Shown piece by piece: positions 24,536 to 33,068 of a stretch of DNA of 64,000 nt. A program made the position numbers and the translations under genes. The notes under the pieces are model-generated. The model saw nothing but the letters and a program-made list of their open reading frames with translations, searched no databases and had not been told where the DNA came from. Positions within the stretch are counted from its first letter, which is position 1; each line of letters begins with the position of its first letter. This DNA comes from an uncultured Dehalococcoidia bacterium (GTDB taxonomy: Bacteria; Chloroflexota; Dehalococcoidia; Lucifugimonadales; Lucifugimonadaceae). The DNA lies in contig OY282385.1 of the NCBI GenBank assembly GCA_958295935.1, positions 2,025,545 through 2,089,544 of the forward strand, written 5' to 3'.

Positions 24536-26885
24536 AGTAGACAATAAGAAACGCTTCCTGCAGCAGCTAAGCCAGAATACGGCCCCCTCAGAGCCAGATC
24601 TCCCAATGACTGCGGTACTAGCATGGATCTCTGATGGAGGGACGGCGGCCAACGGTATCAAATACGGGTCGTCAGACCATGCCGTCACCTGGGGAAACAA
24701 GGGCTGTCCGCTACTGCCACGAGATGTACGAGAGCACCACAGGGGGGTCCAGTTACCGCACGACCTTCAAAGGGTCTTCGGCGCATCCCTTACAGTGGAC
24801 CAACTCGATTCGAGTGTTCTTGAACTCGCGATTGACGCTGTTTGGCAGCCGCCTCCACGCGAGTTTCGAGACTTCCTTTACAGCATGCCCATCCCGGCCG
24901 CTCAAGTGGCTATCCCGGCCGGCATTCCACTGGCGTGGATCGAGGACCTGCCAATTACTGGTCGCACGCGTGGTGCTGTACGGAAGGCGTTTAAGGAGAT
25001 GGGAGTAGACAGCTTCCTGAAAGTGCCTATGCTGGCGCGCCAGTTTCTAAACATACGTTCAGTTGGTGTGACGATTCTCAACGAACTCACGTGCGTCATT
25101 GAGTCCGCAGAGCTGGGGTGGACTGATGAAGATCCAACGGTTGATCTGTATGACTCAGCCACTCCTCAGATCACTGAAGGCATGTCCGAATTCAACAGTC
25201 ATTTGTACGAGTTCGCCAGGTGGGCAATGGCCGAGACTGACGCCCAGACCTTCGGGGAGGCGATTGCTGAACTCATAAGAGCGGGAGCTGCGAATGAAGT
25301 TTGGAAGTCAGTGGCTCTAGTCAGCCTAGCGGAACTAGCAGCGCGTCCCCCGCATCCATACGAAGTGTTAGACAAGTGGATGGAACAGATTGATGCTCGA
25401 TCGCGGGTCATCTTCATGGCTAGGGTCTCCGGTCACCCTCATAACGTCGTGACTCTGGAGGAGCTTGGCGCTGGATTTGCTGTTAGTCGGGAGAGGATCC
25501 GTCAGGTCGAAGTCAAGGTCCATCGTACTCTGAATAGGTTTCTCGCGTCGGATGAAGCGTTGCCAGTTCGGTGGAGAGCCTCAACCCTCCGCCGTATGTT
25601 GAGTGTTGCGGCTCCGGTACATACTGTCGAGCACTTGCTGACCTCTCCACCCGGGTGCAACGACCACCGTGGCATTCTTTTGGAGATGGCTGGTCCGTAT
25701 GATCGTGACCACGATTGGTTCACTCTTCGTTCGGCCCGGTCCGATGACCCAACATCGGCGATCCTGACTCAGGTGGATGAGGTAGGTAGTATCGATAGAG
25801 AGTTCGCTATTTCTCAGCTCACGGAGTGGGGACTGGACGTCTCCTTGCACGAAAGATGGCTAACGCGCGATGGCTCCGTGCGTCTCTTCAACGGCCAACT
25901 AGTCCAGTGGGGCAGTTCGGCCCCTAAACGCATGGCGTTCGCCCTTGCCGACATGGGTCGGCCTGCCACAGTCGATGAAATGATGACTCACGTAGGCGAG
26001 GAGCGATCGCGCAATTACATCAAAACCGCGCTGGGGGCTGATCCAAGGCTGGTAAGAGTCAGCCCTACTCACTGGGGATTGGCGTCCTGGAACCTTCCCG
26101 AGTATTCAGGAATAGCAGAATCAATGCGCGATCTTATCGAAGAGCAAGGAGGATCAATGGTCATCGACATGTTGGCGTATCGGATGAACCAGAGGTTTGG
26201 AGTGGAGGAAAACTCTACCATCGCATACTGCGGCGCTCCTATGTTTGTTGTTGAGGGAGAGTCCCTCCGGCTCCGTACGCAGCACGATGAACCATACCGC
26301 TATAACCCGGATTTGATAAGGCGTACGCCAGGCGTATTTAATCTAGGACCCATGCGATTGGGACGCCTTCTCAAGGTGGATAAGGATATACTTCGTGGTA
26401 GTGGAACCTCCCTGACGCATGCTGCGGGTTTCATACTAGGAGTCGAAGTCAAGGCCCATCTCTCATTTAGTAACCGGCATGGCGATAGAGTAACCATTAC
26501 GTTCCCTGAGACCTCGAACAGTGGACCGTCTATAAGCTCAGTTCTGCGGATTGCGGAGAGGTTGTCAGCAAAGGAGGGCGATTATCTGACGCTTGTCCTA
26601 GACAGATCTGAAATGACAGTGTCCGCATGTTTGACCGATCTCAAGGAGCAATCGCCTGGGTGGGACGTGATAGGCAGACTGACCGGGATTGCCACGACAG
26701 TTAACCTGGATGGACTGGCCAAGGCTCTGAGTTGCAGCGCAGGAGAAGTGCGCAGCGTGTTGAGGGCGAGAGGGGACGCCGACATACTGGACTTCTTGCC
26801 GTCATCTAAACCATCCGCTACTCTGGACGATGCGTTGGCGGCACTTGAAGACCACATTGAGAACACGCGCGAGATTCTTCCGTGA
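24525..26885 (+). CDS. Protein with alpha-CTD-like, sigma region-4 and HARE-like winged-helix domains
   Basis: The GTG at 24,525 is preferred: GAGGG lies 5-9 bases upstream and the gene then overlaps its neighbour by 11 bases; the frame further upstream is antisense-like. The 786-residue protein has a helix-hairpin-helix resembling the RNA polymerase alpha C-terminal domain (about residues 139-187: LPITGRTRGAVRKAF...NIRSVGVTILNEL), a sigma region-4-like helix-turn-helix (about 309-335: SRERIRQVEVKVHRTLNRF), and winged-helix segments (about 475-560) that resemble HARE-HTH domains of restriction-linked proteins. It may recruit the system to DNA or monitor transcription. The stop overlaps the helicase start. 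Confidence 0.65.
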   Translation: MVSEVDNKKRFLQQLSQNTAPSEPDLPMTAVLAWISDGGTAANGIKYGSSDHAVTWGNKGCPLLPRDVREHHRGVQLPHDLQRVFGASLTVDQLDSSVLELAIDAVWQPPPREFRDFLYSMPIPAAQVAIPAGIPLAWIEDLPITGRTRGAVRKAFKEMGVDSFLKVPMLARQFLNIRSVGVTILNELTCVIESAELGWTDEDPTVDLYDSATPQITEGMSEFNSHLYEFARWAMAETDAQTFGEAIAELIRAGAANEVWKSVALVSLAELAARPPHPYEVLDKWMEQIDARSRVIFMARVSGHPHNVVTLEELGAGFAVSRERIRQVEVKVHRTLNRFLASDEALPVRWRASTLRRMLSVAAPVHTVEHLLTSPPGCNDHRGILLEMAGPYDRDHDWFTLRSARSDDPTSAILTQVDEVGSIDREFAISQLTEWGLDVSLHERWLTRDGSVRLFNGQLVQWGSSAPKRMAFALADMGRPATVDEMMTHVGEERSRNYIKTALGADPRLVRVSPTHWGLASWNLPEYSGIAESMRDLIEEQGGSMVIDMLAYRMNQRFGVEENSTIAYCGAPMFVVEGESLRLRTQHDEPYRYNPDLIRRTPGVFNLGPMRLGRLLKVDKDILRGSGTSLTHAAGFILGVEVKAHLSFSNRHGDRVTITFPETSNSGPSISSVLRIAERLSAKEGDYLTLVLDRSEMTVSACLTDLKEQSPGWDVIGRLTGIATTVNLDGLAKALSCSAGEVRSVLRARGDADILDFLPSSKPSATLDDALAALEDHIENTREILP

Positions 26886-29047
26886 GCTTCTCCCCCCATT
26901 TCATGCAGGTTCGCCCCGCTTATGAGATACCCTCTCAGAATCTTGTGGGGGAGGTGCTCGTACCAGCCATGCGCCTGTGCGACGAACTTAGGATAGAGGC
27001 TGGTTTCTTCTCCTCTCGCTGCTTAGCGCAGATCGCCCCTGGTCTTGCCGCTTTCGTCAACGACACTAAAGGCATCTTGCAACTCATGGCCTCCCCGGAG
27101 ATCAGTGAAGAAGACCAAAATGCCATCCGAAGAGGTGTCAGTGACCCACAGACTGTCCTCCAGCAGACTATGGACAAGCTGTTCGAGAGCGCACGGCTGT
27201 CAGAGTCAGCCATAGAACGACATGCAGTAGAAACCCTCTCATTCCTTGTGGCCAGCGGACGACTAGAAATGCGCGTGGTTCTGATGGCTCGCGGGATGTA
27301 CCACAAGAAGATATGGCTATTCCGGTCCGCCGACCAGTGGCTGGCCGTCCATGGCTCAGGGAACGCGACAGAACGAGGACTACTGGTTAATGGGGAGCAG
27401 ATGTCCGTAGACCGAGCGTGGATGGACGGATCGCGCTCAGCCGAGCGTGTCGCAATGTTCCTAGATCAATGGTCTAGGCGATGGCAAAATCAAGACGTGG
27501 CCTCCCTGACGGTCGATGTAGCTCAGTCACTCCACGTTATGCGGGCGCACGCAAGACTAACTCCACCGACGGTGGACGACTTCTGGGAGGCCTGGCGACG
27601 GGACCATGATGCTGGACTTGAGCCGGACCTACCACGTGGTTACACCACTGAACCCATCTCGCACAGGCTGCGGGTGCCAGACTGGCTTGAGTGGCGGGAG
27701 GGTACGTTTGCACACCAAGGGCCGGCCGTCGATGCCGTTCTTGAACGAGGCGGAGGCATACTCTCAATCGCAACCGGTGGCGGCAAGACAAAGACCGCGC
27801 TCATCGCCTCTACGGAAATTCAACGCAACTACGATGGACATCTGTGCGTCGTGATCCTTGCTCCAAGCAGACCGCTCATACGGCAGTGGACCGCCGACGT
27901 TCGTGACTTTGACATGGAGCCCGTTGTTCTCACAGGCATGAAACCGATGCAACGCCTCGAGGAATTGGACCGACTGTCCATAGCATTCGGGACTTCTCAA
28001 CCAAGAACCGAAGCGCTGCTAATGACCAACGCAATGTTCAGTCGGAAAGATTCCAGTGTCCGCGAATGGCTGGAGGGCCTGCCCAATTCGGTCGGCCGCG
28101 TGTTGATTGCTGACGAAGTGCATAATCTGGGATCGCCAACGTTCATAAGAAACCAGCCAGACTTTTTCGAGTACAGGATCGGATTGTCGGCAACGCCCAT
28201 TCGGCAATACGACCCTGACGGCACCGATCAGCTCTTTGAATTCTTTGGTGGGGAGCCGGTGTTTGAGTTCACGCTCCGCGACGCGATTCATGCCGGTTGC
28301 TTGGTCCCTTACCGTTACTACTTACACACCGTGAAATTCTCGCAACTTGAGATGGAGCACTACGAGGACCTAACCGAACAGCTCGCGCGTGCGGGTTTCC
28401 GCATCACTGACGATGGTCGTACAGTCGGACTCACTCACAAAGTGGAGCGTCTACTTCAAGAGCGCAGGGCCCTGGTCGAGCAGGCCGACTCCAAGTTGGT
28501 GGCCCTGGAACAAGCTCTCCGTCATATGAATCCAAATTCGGTCAGGAAAACCCTTATCTACACTTCGGCGAAGCCCACTATGTTGGGCAAACCCCGTCAG
28601 ATTACGGTGGTGAATAGGCTATTGCAGGATCTCCACATCACCTCTCACCAGTACACCGCGGAAGAGACCGGTACATCCGGATCCCAGAGGATCCTAAGCA
28701 GATTCGGCGCGGGAGACTACCAGGCGCTTACTGCCATGAAGGTGCTTGACGAAGGCATCGATATCCCTCAGACTGATACGGCGTTCCTCATGGCCAGTAG
28801 CGCCGTTGAGAGAGAGTGGGTGCAGCGACGCGGCCGCATCCTCCGCAATGCGCCCGGCAAGGAGTTCGCTAATCTACATGACTTCATCGTGATTCCTCCT
28901 GACACTGGCTCTACCTCGGGCAAATCCCTGCTCAGGTCGGAATTGCGGCGAGCCTCAGCGTTCGCAGACTTGGCGGAGAACGAATACGATCCTGACGGTC
29001 CTCGGACTATAATCAGAAGCCTCGAATCCTCCATCAGAACGGTATAG
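26882..29047 (+). CDS. PLD-family nuclease fused to SF2 helicase
   Basis: The N-terminal ~200 residues carry a phospholipase-D-like HKK...GSGN motif (about residues 140-162), typical of PLD nucleases that hydrolyse DNA. An SF2 helicase follows: Walker A ATGGGKTKTA (about 297), ADEVHNLGS (about 409), LSATPIR (about 435), DEGIDIP (about 622) and QRRGRILRN (about 647). The 721-residue protein probably translocates on DNA and cuts it, serving as the restriction part. The GTG start overlaps the previous stop (GTGA). One HKK motif per chain means the nuclease would need to dimerise. Confidence 0.75.
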   Translation: MSFSPHFMQVRPAYEIPSQNLVGEVLVPAMRLCDELRIEAGFFSSRCLAQIAPGLAAFVNDTKGILQLMASPEISEEDQNAIRRGVSDPQTVLQQTMDKLFESARLSESAIERHAVETLSFLVASGRLEMRVVLMARGMYHKKIWLFRSADQWLAVHGSGNATERGLLVNGEQMSVDRAWMDGSRSAERVAMFLDQWSRRWQNQDVASLTVDVAQSLHVMRAHARLTPPTVDDFWEAWRRDHDAGLEPDLPRGYTTEPISHRLRVPDWLEWREGTFAHQGPAVDAVLERGGGILSIATGGGKTKTALIASTEIQRNYDGHLCVVILAPSRPLIRQWTADVRDFDMEPVVLTGMKPMQRLEELDRLSIAFGTSQPRTEALLMTNAMFSRKDSSVREWLEGLPNSVGRVLIADEVHNLGSPTFIRNQPDFFEYRIGLSATPIRQYDPDGTDQLFEFFGGEPVFEFTLRDAIHAGCLVPYRYYLHTVKFSQLEMEHYEDLTEQLARAGFRITDDGRTVGLTHKVERLLQERRALVEQADSKLVALEQALRHMNPNSVRKTLIYTSAKPTMLGKPRQITVVNRLLQDLHITSHQYTAEETGTSGSQRILSRFGAGDYQALTAMKVLDEGIDIPQTDTAFLMASSAVEREWVQRRGRILRNAPGKEFANLHDFIVIPPDTGSTSGKSLLRSELRRASAFADLAENEYDPDGPRTIIRSLESSIRTV

Positions 29048-29048
29048 C

Positions 29049-29267
29049 ATGGTCAATGCGGCAAGAATCTTAACTAATGCGGCCCGCGACGTCGTTCAGG
29101 ACATCGAGAAGCGGTACGAGGGGTACGACGCCGAACTGGTGATAACATTCACAAAAGTGCTTCAGATATTTCGGGATGAATCTGGTGAGATGGCGCAGCG
29201 GCGTCGCATCGAAACCCTCCTCCACGGCCTAGCATCCAATGCAAATGCGAGGTCAGACGACACATGA
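29049..29267 (+). CDS. Small helical protein of the defence operon
   Basis: A 72-residue, charged, helical protein (NAARDVVQDIEKRYEGYDAEL) starts 2 bases after the helicase stop region and overlaps the SMC-type gene by 4 bases (ATGA). No domain is recognised. Its position suggests a subunit of the ATPase. Small partner proteins are common next to DndD/Rad50-like ATPases. Confidence 0.65.
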   Translation: MVNAARILTNAARDVVQDIEKRYEGYDAELVITFTKVLQIFRDESGEMAQRRRIETLLHGLASNANARSDDT

Positions 29268-31411
29268 GACTCGACAGCGTCCACATCACCAACTTTAAGC
29301 TGCTGGAAGATATCGAGTTGCGTTTTTCCACTGACTCATCCCGTCCGCTCACGGTGATAAGGGCAGAGAACGGCTCTGGCAAGACCTCAATCCTTCAGGC
29401 GCTCCGATGGGGCATGTGGGGTGGAAAGGGTATTCCGCCAGGAATGCCTTTGACTTCTACATCAGTTCCAGCCGGCGAATCAGTCCAAGTGCAGGTGAGC
29501 ATTGACTTTAGCGAACGGGATATGTACTCAGACAAGGAGACTCGCTACAGGCTGATCCGGACCTGCACGGAAACCCGGGGCGAAGGCGACAAGAACCAGA
29601 GGGACGCCCCACGTGAGAGACTGTTGCGGTTGACGGATCAGGGGTCTGTAGACATTGAGGAGGGTAGGCAGGCGCGAATCAGCGCGATGATGCCGCTTAG
29701 CTTGGCGGATGTGTTTTTTACGGACGGTGACGCGGTTCAGAACTTCGTGTCGGGAATCGGTCCGTCCCCGAGGGATCGCCAGGAGTACGTGCACCAGGCT
29801 ATTCGACAGCTTCTGGGGTTCGAAGAGGTGGAATTGGCTAAAAAGGTCCTTGAAAAGATCTCCAGGCGCTTCAGGCACGAGTTGCGCGGCAGTGGCAGCG
29901 TGGAACTCAAGGTAGCAGAAGAAAAGCTCGAAAAGATAGAGGACAACCGTGAAGGCAAACTGGAAGAGCGAAGCCAAACACGCAGTCGCATCGAAGGAGT
30001 TGACCAGCAAATCCGGGAGGACGAACGTGAACTAGACCGAATAAGGGGTATAGGCGATCTGGACGCTATCCAGGCTCGCATAAATCAGTTGACCACTGAT
30101 ATCGAACACCTGGAGAAGGAAGAGGTCAATGTACGTCAGCAGATGAAGGATATGCTGCGATCTGAAAGTCTCTCAAGGCGGATGCTTGGAAACTGGCTCC
30201 GGTCCGGTGTGGATGTTCTCGCGGAACTAGCGGACAGGAATGTGATACCAGGTATGTCGGTTGGTCTCCTGCACGACCGTTTGGAGCTTGGAGTATGCAT
30301 TTGCGGCGTCGAGCTGGCTGAAGGAGACCCTAAACACATGCATATCCTAGAACTTATAGAACGCCAGAAGCAATCCGAGCCAGGACTCCAGCGTCTCACG
30401 GAATTGAGGCACGAGTCGAGAAACATCACGCGCGCGACCACTGAGTCTCCCGAAGACGACGGTTCTTTTGCTGAGAGACTAGAAACGTTGAGGAGGCAGT
30501 TCACCGACTACAAGGACCGACAGCGCCAGAAGGCGGGCGATCTTCGAGTTGAGAAGGACCGGCGATCCCAGATCGATGAGGAACGTGTCCGGGAACTCAC
30601 CGGGCGGCTGGAATCCAGTAGGTTAAAGAAGTCCGAATACGAGCGACAACTTGGCCAGATCGAGGGCCGCATCCAGGAGTTAGAAGAGCGATTTAAGCAA
30701 CAGAAGGAATCGGTGGACCGAGCTGAACGTGAAGAGAAGCTGAGCAGTGCTTTCCGACGGAGGTCCGAGGTTGCAAGTGATTTGCTCGGGCTGACCACGG
30801 GGATTCTCGACAGGCTCAAGTCGGACCATGTCCATAGGGTCTCTGAACGCATGGAGCAGCTCTTCCTGGACATCGTGGGGGCAGACCCTACAGCGGATTC
30901 GGGTTTGTTCTCCGGCGTTAATATCGTGAGTGGAAGCTACGATGTGATCGTCCATGCTCAGGAAGGTCGAACACTTGACGTGGTGACCGACCTCAATGGG
31001 GCCTCCAAAAGAGCCCTGACTCTTTCTCTCATCTGGGCGCTCATGGAGGTCGCAGAGAAGGAAGCGCCACGGATCATTGACACACCATTAGGAATGACGT
31101 CCGGAGCGGTCAAACACCGAATGGTCGAATTGTTGACTTCTCCTATTGATGACGGGACCGGCCTTCCTTACCAAGTGGTCCTGTTTATGACCCGGTCTGA
31201 AATCCGCGATATTGAGCAGTTGATTCAGAAGAGGGCTGGTGTTATCACAACTTTGACCTGCTCAAAGGACTATCCAGTCGATCTAGTCAACGACTGGGTC
31301 TCCAGCTACCCAGTCGTGCGAACCTGTCCCTGCGATCACACGCAGATATGTCAGCTTTGCGAGAGACGCAACGATCAGGGTAGGCTCAGATACAGAGAGG
31401 TGTCGGATTGA
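29264..31411 (+). CDS. DndD/Rad50-like SMC ATPase
   Basis: Walker A (AENGSGKTSIL) is at residues 34-44, and the Walker B region reads IIDTPLGMTSGAVKHRM (about 604), the DTPLG form seen in DndD. The middle is a long coiled coil (residues 180-510) interrupted by CICGVELAEG (about 345), which could be a zinc hook-like turn, although one Cys pair is spaced CxC. The protein ends in an extra Cys-rich tail (CPCDHTQICQLCE) that may bind zinc. It would act with the PP-loop enzyme on DNA, by analogy with DndC-DndD. The TTG start of the next gene overlaps this stop. Confidence 0.75.
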   Translation: MRLDSVHITNFKLLEDIELRFSTDSSRPLTVIRAENGSGKTSILQALRWGMWGGKGIPPGMPLTSTSVPAGESVQVQVSIDFSERDMYSDKETRYRLIRTCTETRGEGDKNQRDAPRERLLRLTDQGSVDIEEGRQARISAMMPLSLADVFFTDGDAVQNFVSGIGPSPRDRQEYVHQAIRQLLGFEEVELAKKVLEKISRRFRHELRGSGSVELKVAEEKLEKIEDNREGKLEERSQTRSRIEGVDQQIREDERELDRIRGIGDLDAIQARINQLTTDIEHLEKEEVNVRQQMKDMLRSESLSRRMLGNWLRSGVDVLAELADRNVIPGMSVGLLHDRLELGVCICGVELAEGDPKHMHILELIERQKQSEPGLQRLTELRHESRNITRATTESPEDDGSFAERLETLRRQFTDYKDRQRQKAGDLRVEKDRRSQIDEERVRELTGRLESSRLKKSEYERQLGQIEGRIQELEERFKQQKESVDRAEREEKLSSAFRRRSEVASDLLGLTTGILDRLKSDHVHRVSERMEQLFLDIVGADPTADSGLFSGVNIVSGSYDVIVHAQEGRTLDVVTDLNGASKRALTLSLIWALMEVAEKEAPRIIDTPLGMTSGAVKHRMVELLTSPIDDGTGLPYQVVLFMTRSEIRDIEQLIQKRAGVITTLTCSKDYPVDLVNDWVSSYPVVRTCPCDHTQICQLCERRNDQGRLRYREVSD

Positions 31412-31836
31412 CGACTGAGTCTTCGTACCGCTATCAAAACCTCTGGGTCCCCAGCACGTTCCGTGCGGAGTTCGTTGCCTCGAACGACTCGCTGGTCAGC
31501 CTTACCAATCCGCGTGCAGCATTTGGGCGGGTAGTTGACCTCTGGTGGCATGCGATCGAATTGGGGGTAATGGCTGGAGAGAGGACCCCTCTGGCCACTC
31601 CGCCGCGACCCACTTTAGTTAGCTTCAGTGAAGCTGATATCTTGCAGTCAGACCCCTGGCGTGTCACGCATCTCGAGCTGCTCGTCTTGGGAGAACAGGG
31701 CGTTGACGCGGCGTGCAATCCGGCCACGGTGATATTGACAGCTAATGAATACGCGATGACCGGATTTAGGCTCTTGGCGGAGGAGCTGCGCGGCCAAAGT
31801 GACCTTCAGGCGCATCTCTTCTCTCTGGTGGAGTAG
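31408..31836 (+). CDS. Small unknown protein, last gene of the defence operon
   Basis: A TTG at 31,408 overlaps the previous stop (TTGA) and opens a 142-residue protein with DLWWHAIELGVMAGERTPL and an acidic C-terminus (TANEYAMTGFRLLAEEL). In dnd operons the small dndE follows dndD, and this gene has the same place and similar size, but I do not see a convincing DndE motif. The tight overlap and lack of a gap to the operon argue that it belongs to the system. Confidence 0.6.
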   Translation: MTTESSYRYQNLWVPSTFRAEFVASNDSLVSLTNPRAAFGRVVDLWWHAIELGVMAGERTPLATPPRPTLVSFSEADILQSDPWRVTHLELLVLGEQGVDAACNPATVILTANEYAMTGFRLLAEELRGQSDLQAHLFSLVE

Positions 31837-32024
31837 AGCACGACATCTGGTTCGTCACTGTTCTATACATGACCATCTACCCCACCTGCTTGTGTTCTCC
31901 GTGTGTCTGCTCACATGGGTCGCTCCTGTCGTTGCGGGTGGCCTGACCCGTGCTTACCCAACTGAACCTCCACACGAACCAGCTGAGCGGAAGAGCTTAG
32001 CCGCGAACGTTGTTAACCAGCTGG
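31837..32024. other. Gap between convergent genes
   Basis: The end of the plus-strand operon faces the minus-strand HsdS-like gene here. No gene or clear terminator hairpin was recognised. Confidence 0.4.
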
Positions 32025-32747
32025 CTATCCACTGCCGGGTCGGGCGTCACCGGCACCCTGTTGAGAATCCCGCACCTGTCTGCCCAGAGTGGTCAGCCTG
32101 TACATTTGCATCCTGCTCCTAGGGCTGTCCGGGAGGGTCATCTCGACCAACCCCGCCTCAAGGCCGGATTGCAGGTAGGTCCTGACAAAATGCCTGCGGT
32201 CCGTCAAGCCCAGGGTGTCCATAAGTTCCGCCCGGTTCAACTCGATTTTGTCGTCCAGCGTCCCCAGCACGTGAGCAATAGCCCGCTGCTCAGCCAACGG
32301 CGGGAGTGGAACGGTCAAGTGGTCCAGCGAATCCACCGGGACCCGTTGGCGGCCAGAGGTGCCGATCATCTGACCAATGGCGTAGTTGCGGACTTCCTCC
32401 CATTGGGTCAAGTAGTAGGCAAAGTCGTTGTCGGTTACGTTTGGGCGTCCACGTAACACGATGAATTCTGTTGAACCATGTCCTAATCCGGCTGTGTCGG
32501 GAGCGCTGTAGCGGGCAATTTTCCTATTCTCAAGACACGGGGTAATACGAGCCATGAGAGTGTCGCCGTCTTGAAACCGAGAGCCACCGCCCTTGAACTC
32601 CCGTTCCTCTGCCGAGTTGACGCTTCTCGAACCTGCATCCACAGCGGCCATATCAACGAAGGGGTAAAGTTCGCTACGTTCAAGGCGAACTGGTGGGTTG
32701 ATTAGCACTGCCTCGCTGAATGGCACCTCGCGCCATTTACCCTCCAA
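32025..32747 (-). CDS. Half-HsdS target-recognition domain fused to winged helix
   Basis: Residues 1-170 are one target-recognition domain and one conserved helix of a type I restriction specificity subunit: SEAVLINPPVRLER, FQDGDTLMARITPCLENRKIA, GTSGRQRVPVDSL, VPLPPLAEQRAIAHVLGTLDDKIELNR. The expected second half is missing; the frame instead runs into a winged helix (LGLTDRRHFVRTYLQSGLEAGLVEMT...SRMQMYRLT) of the kind found at the C-terminus of AlbA_2/RecG-like regulators. No hsdM or hsdR is nearby. It may be a deletion fusion or an orphan DNA-binding protein. Confidence 0.7.
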   Translation of the reverse strand: MEGKWREVPFSEAVLINPPVRLERSELYPFVDMAAVDAGSRSVNSAEEREFKGGGSRFQDGDTLMARITPCLENRKIARYSAPDTAGLGHGSTEFIVLRGRPNVTDNDFAYYLTQWEEVRNYAIGQMIGTSGRQRVPVDSLDHLTVPLPPLAEQRAIAHVLGTLDDKIELNRAELMDTLGLTDRRHFVRTYLQSGLEAGLVEMTLPDSPRSRMQMYRLTTLGRQVRDSQQGAGDARPGSG

Positions 32748-33068
32748 ACTTCGACTCCCTTCCCATCATTGCTTGCCTGCTTATCCAGTTTAATACGCTT
32801 TGTGCTGACCGTCTTGAATGCCCCAACCCGTACCCGTAGGCGCAATCCGCGAATCGCCCCTACCGTCGCCATCGGCAACAACCCCCCTCATCGCCCCCAC
32901 CATGCCCCCAACACCCGCGCTCCCCCAAGAAACGCGGTACCATATCCGCGCACTCTTCGCCATCCTGGCCCCCCGTGATCCGCTAGAAAAAACGCACTCC
33001 CTGCCACCCCTGACCTCCCCCCAACAACCCTCGCCGTCCTGACCCCGTAGTCCGCTATAAAAAGAGAA
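32748..33068. other. Intergenic region with palindromic repeat
   Basis: It holds the palindrome copy at 32,836-32,863 followed by C-rich, low-complexity DNA. It separates the accessory region from housekeeping genes. No gene was seen. Confidence 0.5.
32836..32863. repeat. Dispersed palindrome, copy 3
   Basis: Identical in its arms to the copy at 18,178-18,205, with left arm GTAGGCGCAATCC and right arm GCGAATCGCCCCTAC. The two copies lie on either side of the 18.5-32.7 kb accessory block. Confidence 0.8.

Noticed and set aside
20154-31836. A standard Dnd phosphorothioation locus
   Set aside because: Only DndC- and DndD-like parts are visible. No DndB, DndE motif, cysteine desulfurase or DndFGH was found, while GHKL, PLD-helicase and sigma4-like parts are extra.
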